From positions 248,001-312,000 of the forward strand of contig CAJZBQ010000027.1 of the NCBI GenBank assembly GCA_914767885.1: a stretch of 64,000 nucleotides of DNA. The letters run 5' to 3'. Positions 41,771-50,499 of the stretch are shown piece after piece. A model generated the notes under the pieces. The model was not told where the DNA came from, searched no databases, and saw nothing but the letters and a program-made list of their open reading frames with translations. How positions within the stretch are numbered: the first letter of the stretch is position 1; each line of letters starts with the position of its first letter. Both the position numbers and the translations under genes were made by a program. The DNA is from Blepharisma stoltei (taxonomy: Eukaryota; Ciliophora; Heterotrichea; Heterotrichida; Blepharismidae).

Positions 41771-43815
41771 TTAGTTTTGATTAGCAATTTCTTCTTTTTT
41801 AGCCATTTGGGTAGCCCTTCTAACAGTCAATCGTTTCTGTGAAAGTCTCCTCGTCACTTTTCTTTCTTTCCCTCTCCCATCATTTGCCTCTTCTGGCAAA
41901 GCTGAGGCATCTTCTGAAAAGCAAGTCATAATTTCTTTAAAATCCCCAAAATTCATCCCATTCCCAGCTTTTAGCTGAAACTCATTTAATATCTCAACCA
42001 TATCTAACTCAGATATGAAGCACCCAGCTTTTTCCAATGCAAATTTTAGCTCTTCTACTTGAATTGTCCCATTATTATCAACATCAAAATGCTTAAAAGT
42101 GCTTCACATTGACTCTTCGTCAAGTAGCCTTTTTCTGTCCATTGCTGCTATAAGAAATTGTGTGTAATTTAATTTTCCGTTACCTATATAATCAATTTGT
42201 TCTATTAAAGAGGATATCTCTTCACTAGCTAAGGAGTAGCCATTTCTTCTCATTGCGTCAGAAATATCTTCTGCTGTGATAAATCCTGTTCTGCTTTGAT
42301 CAATTTCTTGAAATGCTGCCTGTAGCTCAGCTATTTGTTCCTCTGATAAATCCCTAACGAAAACTTTCATGGCTTCTTGCCACAATTTGCTTGGAGCTTT
42401 TAAGCTTTTAATTGAATTAAAAATTTCAAGCTTGATATGCTGAGCTTGGTGTTTTTGTCCTAGATAGTGAAATCATGGATGGATCAAGGCATTTTTGATA
42501 GAAATCCTATGGTGAGGGTTCACCACAAGAAGCTTTTGGATTAAGCTTTTTGCATGTTTTGAAATGACTGTTCATCTTTCATCATCAAAGTTATACTAAG
42601 GCTCATTTAATTGCTGAATCGATAATACAAGATTTTTTCTGTGACAGATAGCTTAAAATCAGCCTAAAAAAGCATATATTCGCATTTAACAATTTTTTTA
42701 AAAAGACCTTTAACATCATTCGCACGGAATGGATGGGTTCCTGAAAGCATAAAATACATTAAAACGCCTAGTGACCAGACATCACACTCTTTTCCATAAT
42801 TTCCTTTCAGCACTTCTGGAGCTACATAATAGGGAGTCCCTACCATAGTATGAAGAGTATGGTCTTCACCAAATTTATTTGACATTCCAAAATCCACTAG
42901 TTTTATGTCAGCATCATGCGCTTTGCTCGCAAACAAAAAATTCTCTGGCTTTAGATCTCTATGGACTATTTTTAAGCTATGCAAATGGTTAACAGCTGAG
43001 AGCATACACTTCATGATTTTCCCGACTTCATCTTCAGTCAGCACCTGCTTATTTAGAATATAGTCAAAAATATCTCCTCCAGTACACAATTCCATAACAA
43101 GGTGGATATATCTGGCGTCTTCATAAATCTCATACAGTTTTATTATATTAGGATGATCCACAAGTTTTAAAATATCGAGTTCTCTTTTCATTGTCACTAG
43201 GTTCTTTTTGACCTTGTCTTTGCATATAGATTTAATCGCGTATGTTTTTTCCATATGAATGTCTCTAATCTTTTTTGCTTCTCTGACGGTTCCAAATTGT
43301 CCATAACCTAACTCCCCTTCCGAGAGTGGGCAAAACCGTTGGAAAAATCCCAAAAACCCACAATCCATTGCAAACAAAAATTGTTTTAAATAGAAACAAG
43401 GTTTTATGAAAAAAAAAATTGATATATAATTGATAATTAGTATAATGAAATCTAGAGCTAATTCTGTTTAATTTTAAACAAATTGCGCTTTAAAACATAA
43501 ATTTTATAAATTAGATTAATATTTGCTCCCCAATTTTTGCAAATTAGGATTTTTCTAAAATTTCGATAAAAAATTGTTCTATAAAATTTATATATAAATT
43601 TTTTAAAAAAAAAAATTAACCCCCCTCCATGAGTGGGCAAAATTTTTTTGTTCACTCACGGAGGGGGGTAAGACTTTTAAAAATTCGTACTTATCTCTGA
43701 TGCCTAATTTAAAATTACTTTCGAGTCTGACGTCGTTTGAAATTTCTGAGGTAGAAAGAATGCGAGCTTTACGAGGATTTTTCAATTGGGATTCTTTACA
43801 TATACACACTCCCAT
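41771..43815 (-). CDS. Calcium-dependent protein kinase (CDPK), split by MITE and a small IES
   Basis: Starts MGVCICKESQLKNP, an N-myristoylation/palmitoylation signal. Kinase domain: glycine loop VLGYGQFGTVREAKK (restored across the MITE), AIKSICKDK, catalytic loop HRDLKPENFL, DFG as VDFGMSNKFG, APE as YVAPEVL. A small IES (42594-42675) interrupts before FDDERWTVISKHAKSLI. EF-hands follow the junction domain: FQEIDQSRTGFITAEDI, IDYIGNGKLNYTQFL, FDVDNNGTIQVEELKF, and a degenerate fourth. Ca2+ binding would relieve autoinhibition. TGA is Trp in EESMWSTFKHFD. Confidence 0.94.
42594..42675. other. 82-bp IES in CDPK
   Basis: Between TA 42594-42595 and TA 42676-42677. Ends TACTAAGGCTCATTTAATT and, inverted, ATGCTTTTTTAGGCTGATTT show a short inverted repeat. 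Excision joins KKIVKCEY to NFDDERWTVI. Confidence 0.82.
43309..43668. mobile_element. Class A MITE IES in the glycine loop of CDPK
   Basis: 360 bp with TAA on both sides. Excision joins YEFLKVL directly to GYGQFGTVREAKK, so it sits inside the ATP-binding loop; the gene cannot encode a kinase without removal. Confidence 0.95.
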
Positions 43816-44093
43816 TTATTGAAGTAATTTGTTAATAAGAGGAAAAAAGAAAAATCGTTCTCGAATATTAATTTAGAATTGGAATTTAGATGGATGTGGA
43901 TTTTTTGATAGTTATTTTATGCCGTGCATTATTATAAAATGTATTTATATTAGTTTGAAGGATTAATTAAAGAAAATGATCCATTAAATTTCTAGCCATT
44001 TAGCTGTTTAAGTAAAAAATTATAGGAAAATGAAGGTTAGATAGAAAAAACAAATCATTTATAAATTTATTTGTAAATTAATAATACGAAATA
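43816..44093. other. Intergenic, nothing recognised
   Basis: AT-rich spacer upstream of the CDPK start and downstream of the CHHC gene stop. Confidence 0.45.
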
Positions 44094-44726
44094 TTAGTTG
44101 TGAGATCCTGACTGCTTATTTTGGTACTTCTTCTGGTCCTTCTGCTTTGGCTTGTTATGCTTCTTTTTCTTTTCATTATGCCTTTCACCTGAAATTTCAT
44201 TATTTTGCCTTTTTGGTTTATTTTTAGCTGTAATAGTAGTCCATTCATCATTATTTGGGCTTTTCTCGTCAGCTTTGAGCTCTTTTACTTCTTCTTTCTG
44301 AACATTTTCAGATGGTAGAAAAGTTTCAAAGCCAGGCGGAATTTCTAGGCCTTGTTGAATAATAAAATCATAGGTCTTCTGAGTAATCTGAAGAATTGGC
44401 CATTCAGGGTCTGGGATGTAAATTTCGTTTAGGTCATTGTTTAGATCTGATTTAGGCTGAGATGAGGGTTGCTGGAAAATTCCGAAATTTTCTAGTGGAG
44501 ACAAGGATTGGAAATTTGCTTCTCCTACCTCGTTGTAGTTACGGTCAGGGCAAGCCAACATATGAGAATCTAATTCATCAGTTAATACATGATGAATGCT
44601 GTTAAATGGACAAAGGACATATACATTTGGAGTCGATTTCTTGTCTGGAGTTTTTGCTGTATATGGACTTTTATCTGAGTTTCCTCTAGGATCATAATAG
44701 TTCGCACTTTCCTTAGAAGATCTCAT
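44094..44726 (-). CDS. CHHC zinc-finger protein (U11-48K/GTSF1 type finger)
   Basis: 210 residues. One perfect CHHC finger at about residues 39-59: CPFNSIHHVLTDELDSHMLA then C, i.e. C-x5-H-x9-H-x3-C. Fingers of this kind bind RNA in U11-48K, TRM13 and GTSF1. The middle has an acidic/hydrophobic segment (IPDPEWPILQITQKTYDFII), and the C-terminus is very basic (HNEKKKKHNKPKQKDQKK). GTSF1 usually has two fingers; only one is visible here. Role uncertain. Confidence 0.72.
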   Translation of the reverse strand: MRSSKESANYYDPRGNSDKSPYTAKTPDKKSTPNVYVLCPFNSIHHVLTDELDSHMLACPDRNYNEVGEANFQSLSPLENFGIFQQPSSQPKSDLNNDLNEIYIPDPEWPILQITQKTYDFIIQQGLEIPPGFETFLPSENVQKEEVKELKADEKSPNNDEWTTITAKNKPKRQNNEISGERHNEKKKKHNKPKQKDQKKYQNKQSGSHN

Positions 44727-44901
44727 TTATAGGACTCAATATTTTTTCATAATGATTTATTCCAAGTTGAAGTTAAGTTTGGTGTGCTGATAAACATAAT
44801 CAATGAAAAAATTATTTTCACGCTAAATTCATACAAATACTTATAATTTTATAATCCTTCTACTAAAACAAATTTTAAAATTGCTGTACTTAAATATAGT
44901 A

Positions 44902-46769
44902 TTATCTACGATTCTCATGTCTTTTCGCAATTTCATTTTGCTCTCTATGGAACTCTGCATGTATATCTTCGATTTTCTTGACTTCTTCTTTATTAGATTT
45001 TTGCCAATTATTTTTCCTTTCGTCCATAAGGTTCTAAATATCGATTACCATAATGTAAAATCTAAGTTTATTTGAAAGTTCTCCACTTCTATGTTCAAGT
45101 AAACTTCCAAGGTAGTCAAAAATTCTGGTTGTTTCTGGCTTTAGCACATTTCTTTCAAAGCTTCCTCCACCTGTCCCTAACAATATACATGCTCCTTCAA
45201 GCTTGTCTTCATCTATCTGGTCTGAAATTACTCTGTCAGGAGGATCATGCTTCCCTGGCAGTCCTACTAAATCATGGACGCATTGCAGCACAACTCTTGC
45301 AGTGATTAATTTTACGTTGAAAAGTTCACCAATAAAACGAACATTTCCTAGCGTTTTTTTCTTTAAGAGGTTTCGCTTGTTTTCTTTTTGTTCTTCGTTT
45401 AATCCTTCTAAATAATTATATCAACCTATACTCAATATAATTACCATCAATTTTCTCATACAGATATCTGATTTTTAATAATTTTTATAAAAATTGCTTA
45501 AAATAGCTATATCCTCAGGATTATACGAAAATGCTTCTTCACATATGTGTAATAATTTATGCTTAAAATGGTTTTTCGTCTTCGATTCGTCATCAGGGTA
45601 TTTAAACCCTTCAAACTGGTCCTTAAAATATCCGCAAAGCTTCGCGTACATTTGTGTGTATTTCTGTTCTGATCATGCTTTGTCAAATATTCCTTTTACT
45701 AATAGTCCAAGTTTTTCATAGCTTTCTCTCGCTATTTGGAGAAGCTGGTCTTGAAGTTTGTCTAAATTATTAGGAGAAAGCTTGTTTAAGGTAACTCTTA
45801 CCTGTCTTTTTACCTTTTCTTCGTCTTCTACGGTAGCTTTTAGCTTTTCTGTATGTACTCTGGCTCTGTGGAAAATTTTTTCTTCTTCTTTGGTCTTTTC
45901 TCGTCTCCAGTTCAAGACCATTGGCTGCTGAGCCTGCCGCTCTTTTTCTCGCCATTCTCGGTCTTTTTGGCTCATTTTTTTGGTGTTGTGCCTATGTTCT
46001 CTTCGCTTGATCAAAATCGTTCTTTGGCTTATGGCTGATAATTCTTGGTCGATGTTCTTAAAATCGCTGTGGTTTTCGAATTGTTCTTTCAGGCTTCATA
46101 TAATATCATAAGGATAGACAAATCTTCCATTTACTTTCTCCACTTTTATATATATTTAATTATTATAAATATCAAAAAATAATAAATAATAGATTTTAAG
46201 GTGAAGAAATGGAAAATGTATAAGGATCTCAGCTGGAGCCTGAATCTGAAGAATAATCATCGTCACTTTCCTCTTCTTCTAAAATTGGTTCTTGGATAGG
46301 GTCAGCTTCTTGAATAAAAGGCGTTGTGGAAGGAAGAGTTGAAGGCTCAAAGCTGGTTGATGAAATTGTTGGGATAAATTCTGAGGCTGACGGGGAAAAG
46401 TTGACACTTACGAATTCCTTTGCGGATGGCTGCAGGGATGAGGGCAAAGTTGAGGTGGGAGTTCCTGGAACGAACTCAAAGGCTGTTGGGTTCCACTTTG
46501 TATATGATTTGAGATGAATATAAAGCTGAAAAATTAAAAAATTTTTTATTTGATAATGATATAATTTTAGAGAAAATATGAAATGCATTAAAATTTAATG
46601 GAATAGGTTCAGATTTTGGTATTGATATTGCTCCAGGAACAAATTCTTCTGCAGTAGAATTAAATGCAGATTTTTTTGGAGAGTCCTTTAGATGAGGTTG
46701 ACCTTGATCGGGAGGAGCAGAACTGATTCTCTTTGGTAATAGGCCTTGCCGGGAGTCAGGTCCCTGCAT
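44902..46769 (-). CDS. eIF4G-like translation initiation factor (MIF4G), split by three small IESs
   Basis: MIF4G domain: RRQVRVTLNKLSPNN-like VRVTLNKLSPNNLDKLQDQL, MYAKLCGYFKDQF, KTLGNVRFIGELFNVKLITA, and the end RFYIMNLMDERKNNW joined across a 15-nt intron. N-terminal half has PABP-binding-like repeats (AEEFVPG, NPTAFEFVPG, AKEFVSV, ASEFIPT) then an acidic stretch. Inserts at 45419-45487, 46151-46196 and 46519-46588 restore SNFYNYLEGLNEE, ISSPYIKVEKVNGRF and PLNFIHLKSYTKWNP. Scaffold joining cap-binding eIF4E to eIF4A and the ribosome. No MA3 domain follows, so it is a short form. Confidence 0.85.
45035..45049 (-). other. 15-nt intron in eIF4G-like gene
   Basis: Minus-strand GTAATCGATATTTAG; GT...AG, in-frame TAG. 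Joins LRFYIM to NLMDERKNNW, the conserved end of MIF4G. Confidence 0.88.
45419..45487. other. 69-bp IES in eIF4G-like gene
   Basis: TA to TA. Removes an in-frame TAA and joins AILSNFY to NYLEGLNEEQKEN. Confidence 0.68.
46151..46196. other. 46-bp IES in eIF4G-like gene
   Basis: TA to TA. Removes TAA after FSISSP and joins to YIKVEKVNGRFVYPYDI. Confidence 0.62.
46519..46588. other. 70-bp IES in eIF4G-like gene
   Basis: TA to TA. Joins SEPIPLNF to IHLKSYTKWNPTAFEF; alternative TA pairs a few bases away are possible. Confidence 0.5.
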
Positions 46770-47136
46770 AATTAATATGGCCAGTGTAAGATAATGAAGT
46801 TTTATTTACAAGATCTAACGAAAATACTTGATGTTGTGGCTATTTTTAAATGGAATAAACAAATTTAAATGCTCATCAATAATAGAATCCTGTGAAAAAT
46901 CAGTCTGTTGGAATTTATTTTACTTCAATAATTTTCACCTTAAAAGATATGTCGTACATATTTTACCCAGAAATTGCCTCAAATCAAAATGGTATTAATT
47001 TTGAATATTTCTCTCTTATCAAAAGAGTTTATTAGTTATAATACAACAGCATTTAAATATTAAAATGTCATTGCATTGCTTATCGCCCAGCTTGATAATA
47101 TTCAAGCCAATTGATTTATTTAATTTTTGAAATTTC
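46770..47136. other. Intergenic, nothing recognised
   Basis: AT-rich sequence upstream of the eIF4G-like start; presumably its promoter. Confidence 0.45.
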
Positions 47137-47186
47137 TAGCCCCCTCTTTAAATTGGAACAAAAAACTCGTTCACTTTAAAGGAGGG
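47137..47186. mobile_element. Minimal class B MITE: two termini and nothing else
   Basis: 50 bp between TA 47137 and TA 47187. Consists of GCCCCCTCTTTAAATTGGAA joined through ACAAAAAACTCGTT to the inverted terminus CACTTTAAAGGAGGG. This is the class B terminal repeat pair with the core deleted. Confidence 0.75.
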
Positions 47187-47232
47187 TAAAAATAAAAAAT
47201 AAAATGAATCCAATATTTCGAAGAATTAATTC

Positions 47233-47775
47233 TTATATCTTATTAGATAGACGGGCTCGTGCCTTAATTTTAACGCAATCACCGAGGATCCCCTAGGAGA
47301 TTCACCCGCTTTGCGGGCCTTCCTTCCGTCCGGTCTCCTCCTTGCTTCTTGTAGAAAGCTCCAGTGTTGAGTGGGCAGGCTACGGGGTTGTGCGGCCTCC
47401 TGAGGCTGTGAAATACGAGGTTGGCATTCCGAAATCCCAAAAAATGGAATTTCTGGTACCTGTCGGCAAAAGGGTTAAGTCCAGATCCTGGGACGTAACG
47501 CCCAGTTTCACGCTAGGCAGTTGCTCGATTGGTCTAGGTGTTCCCTGTAGACCTTGCTGGGCTTGCCCTTTCCAAATCTGGACCCTCCTTTTCCTCGAGG
47601 TAAAAACTAGTCTCGAAGTTGGGCTTGGGCTAGGCTCTGCTTCCTGCAGAATTGGTTACCATAGCATTGCTGCCCATTTTCAAGGCTAGAAAAACCCTTG
47701 CCGGATATAATTAAATATGTGTCGAGGCTGTATGGCCGAGAGGCCATACCAAGACGAAGACGACATATTTAATTA
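47233..47775 (-). mobile_element. Class C retroposon-like element 1
   Basis: 543 bp bounded by a 15-bp duplication TCGAAGAATTAATTC (47218-47232, 47776-47790). Reverse orientation: the 5-prime end at the right forms a hairpin (ATAATTAAATATG ... CATATTTAATTAT, with TGGCCTCTCGGCCA in the middle). The open frame 47342-47689 inside is not recognised as a gene. Confidence 0.88.
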
Positions 47776-47841
47776 TCGAAGAATTAATTCAAAATATTAA
47801 TTAAGTCAGTGTAAAAACTGTTTAACTGACTCAGGGTTGAC

Positions 47842-48420
47842 ATAATTAAAATATGGCGTCTTCGTCTGGGTATGGCTTCCCGGCCATACATACTCGACTT
47901 ATATTTTAATTATATCCGGCAAGGTTTTGCCATTCCAAAAATGAGCCACAATGTCATGGTAAGCAATTCTGCAGAGCAGAGCCTGGCCCATGTTCAACGA
48001 CTAGAATAGATTTTACCTCGAGAGGAGGAGAGGTTCAGGTTTGGAAAGGGTAAGCCCAGAGAAGTCTACAGGCAATTCCTAGACCATTCGGGCAACTACC
48101 CTAGCGTGAAACTGGGCGTTACGTCCCAGGATCTGGATTTTCCCCTTTTGCCGAGAGGCCACCAGAAAATTCCATTTTTTGGGATTTTTTGAGTGGTCAA
48201 CTTTCGTCAACCCAAGCAGCAAGCCGCAGAAGTCTATAGCCGGCCCACTCAACACTTAAGCCGCAGCACGTTGTGGGAAGGAGTAGACATATTTCCTATT
48301 GGCAAACCTTTATGGTTTGTTTGGACTACGCCGCAAAGCAGGTGAACCCCTATCAGGGTCCTTGGTAGCTGCGTAATCAAAACGGCAGACGCCTTCTAAT
48401 ATCTTTAAGTAAGTAAGTAA
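47842..48420 (+). mobile_element. Class C retroposon-like element 2, inverted relative to element 1
   Basis: 579 bp bounded by GACTCAGGGTTGAC / GACTCAGGGTCGAC (47828-47841, 48421-48434). 5-prime hairpin like element 1 (ATAATTAAAATATGGCGTC ... TATTTTAATTATATCCGGC), 3-prime end in TAAGTAAGTAAGTAAG. Together with element 1 it makes an inverted repeat of about 0.5 kb arms. Confidence 0.88.
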
Positions 48421-48466
48421 GACTCAGGGTCGACTTTTTAACAAATATATATTAGGCTAATTTAGA

Positions 48467-49300
48467 TAGTCTTCAAAGCATCTTTCATGCATATAAGCAT
48501 TACAGAAAGAGCAGTAATAGCTTTAATTTGAATCTACCGCTTCTGTAGCAAATGCTGCATCTCTTAGACTTGCTAGCTTTACAAAGTTGAAGATTTTCTC
48601 CAGGGAAGCTAGTAAGGCTTTCAGCTAATTTAATCAAAATTGAAGATACACTAGTTTTACAGCGTTTTCATGCCTTTCTTCAACATCTGATGAATAATAA
48701 ATGAATTGAATACTGCTATTTTGAGAAGATAAATAAATATTTTCATCTTTTCTTAAAACGATGAGGATATCCATAGTAAGACAATTGCAACGAGAATATC
48801 AACAATCTCGTATGAAGCTGTATTTGGATATTGCGAGGAGAATTTTCCTTTACTTCGATTAGTTTCTGTTTTGAAAATAAGTTTACTGCAACGTAATCCT
48901 TATAGAGATATAGAATTCTGCAAAAATATCTTGCTTATTTACTTAGATTAGGCAGCCATTTCCAAATTTAAGCTGCACAAATTTCTTTATTGCAAAAATC
49001 CTGGAATGTTGGAAGTGAAATATGTGATAGTTGTTGTCTCCGAAGCCTTCAATTAGTATATTAATAGATTTCTCGTTTTGAGCCAGAGCCTGCAAAGACT
49101 TTATGTTTCAAATAATATTCTGTAGTTGACTCACATAATAGAAAAGCTTTGAAACCTCATTTTGTTGGCTTCATTAGCATATATTGTTTTAACCTCCATT
49201 TCTTCAAATATTCAGGCTGAACTTCCTTCCAGCCTTTAAAACTACTGGCTGCATGCATTCATTTTAAATATACACCTATGAGGCTACTATATGCCCATGA
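48467..49300 (-). pseudogene. Decayed PiggyBac-family transposase
   Basis: Pieces in shifting frames on the minus strand follow the PiggyBac order: SSFKGWKEVQPEYLKKW, KQYMLMKPTKWGFKAFLLC and ESTTEYYLKHKVFAGSGS (about 49080-49250), then LIEGFGDNNYHIFHFQ (about 49000), IFIYLLKIAVFNSFIIHQM (about 48700), and the C-terminal Cys-rich domain KRCSICYRSGR and YYCSFCNAYMHERCFEDY (48475-48575). The catalytic Asp positions appear replaced: Met/His before SSFKG, Glu in LLCEST, His in IFHFQ. At least four frame breaks, not explained by 15-16 nt introns. A dead transposase or PiggyMac-like paralogue; TGA is read as Trp. Confidence 0.78.
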
Positions 49301-49404
49301 AGCTAATATAACATATAAAAAAAATTTAATAAAAAAATATGCACACACATGCTACAATCGACCCGTAGTCAGTTAAATATAAATTTTACTTAAAATTTTC
49401 TCCT
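49301..49404. other. Spacer, nothing recognised
   Basis: AT-rich sequence upstream of the transposase relict; no transposon termini recognised. Confidence 0.35.
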
Positions 49405-49526
49405 TTAAATTAGGTTAAAAATAATTACATAAAAATTAATATTTTTACTATAAAACTTTAGGATTAAAGAAACCAAAAAATTTAAAATTTTACTTATACT
49501 TTGCTCTAATTTAAATGGTTGGGTAA
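49405..49526. mobile_element. Class B MITE-like element, intergenic
   Basis: About 120 bp; ends TCTCCTTTAAATTAGGTTAA and, inverted, ACCCAACCATTTAAATTAGA. Not in a gene. Confidence 0.55.
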
Positions 49527-49841
49527 GAAAAATTTGATGTGGAAAAACTTTCCTAAAAAATATTTTCAATTATGTGCTTACTTTCTTAGCACAGTGTACA
49601 TCGAACTTAAAGCTGTTTATTAATTAAATTGAATAAAATTTTGTTTCAATAATGAAAATATAGTAAATAATCTTCTATTTGAATTTTTTTATGCAAATAT
49701 TTTAATGGTATTTTGAAAATTTATTTATTGTATTCATTTTTGATCTTTAATTTCTATATATAAAGCCTGGAGAGTTTATTAAATTATATCAGTTATTTAT
49801 TTTTAAAAGTCTTTATTCAATAATTTCTTCATTTAATGTGC

Positions 49842-50139
49842 TAACTCACTTCCTTCATGAGCAAGCAAAAAAATTTTGTTCGATCTTTGAGGGGGGGTTA
49901 ATTTTTTCTGATTAGGAAATTTATATATGAATTTATGCTAATTTTTTTTTCGAAATTTAAAAAATCCCAATTCGCAAAAATTGGAAATCAATAATTTGTT
50001 TAATTTGTAAAATTTATGTTTAAAATTCAATTTGTTCAAAATTAAACAGAATTAGTTGGAGATTTCATTAAAATAATTATCACTTATAAAAAAAATTCTA
50101 TTAAAACAATTTTTGTTTGCTCACGGAAGGAGGAGGGAT
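49842..50139. mobile_element. Diverged class A MITE, intergenic
   Basis: 298 bp with TAA on both sides; ends ACTCACTTCCTTCATGAGC and GCTCACGGAAGGAGGAGGG. Core recognisable but shortened. Confidence 0.78.
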
Positions 50140-50499
50140 TAAGGACTCTACAAAATATTTTTTAGACTTTCAAAGCAATTAGATTTTACCTTTGAAAGAA
50201 AGAAATTCTACGACTTTCACTAATGCTATTTTATTATAGAGGCTTTATTTTCTTGTCTACAATGTCAAAATATTTTATGAGTTTTGTTAAAATTTATAAA
50301 AAAATATAAGGTGACTCCATAATTATCTCAAAATTTTTGAATAAATCAAAGGTGAATACATATACATTAAAACCATCTTAATATTATATTTACAATCGAT
50401 AATTTCATAATCACTTCTGGAATGAATTTAAATAAAAAATAAGTTATAATTCATTGGATTGTTTAATAAGTAATAAAGAGATAAAAAATAGTAATAATC
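50140..50499. other. Upstream region of AGC kinase
   Basis: About 360 bp AT-rich; no gene or repeat recognised. Presumably the promoter. Confidence 0.4.

Noticed and set aside
47342-47689. 115-codon open frame
   Set aside because: Lies wholly inside a class C element bounded by a 15-bp duplication; its homologues at 47842 and 62043 do not keep the frame.
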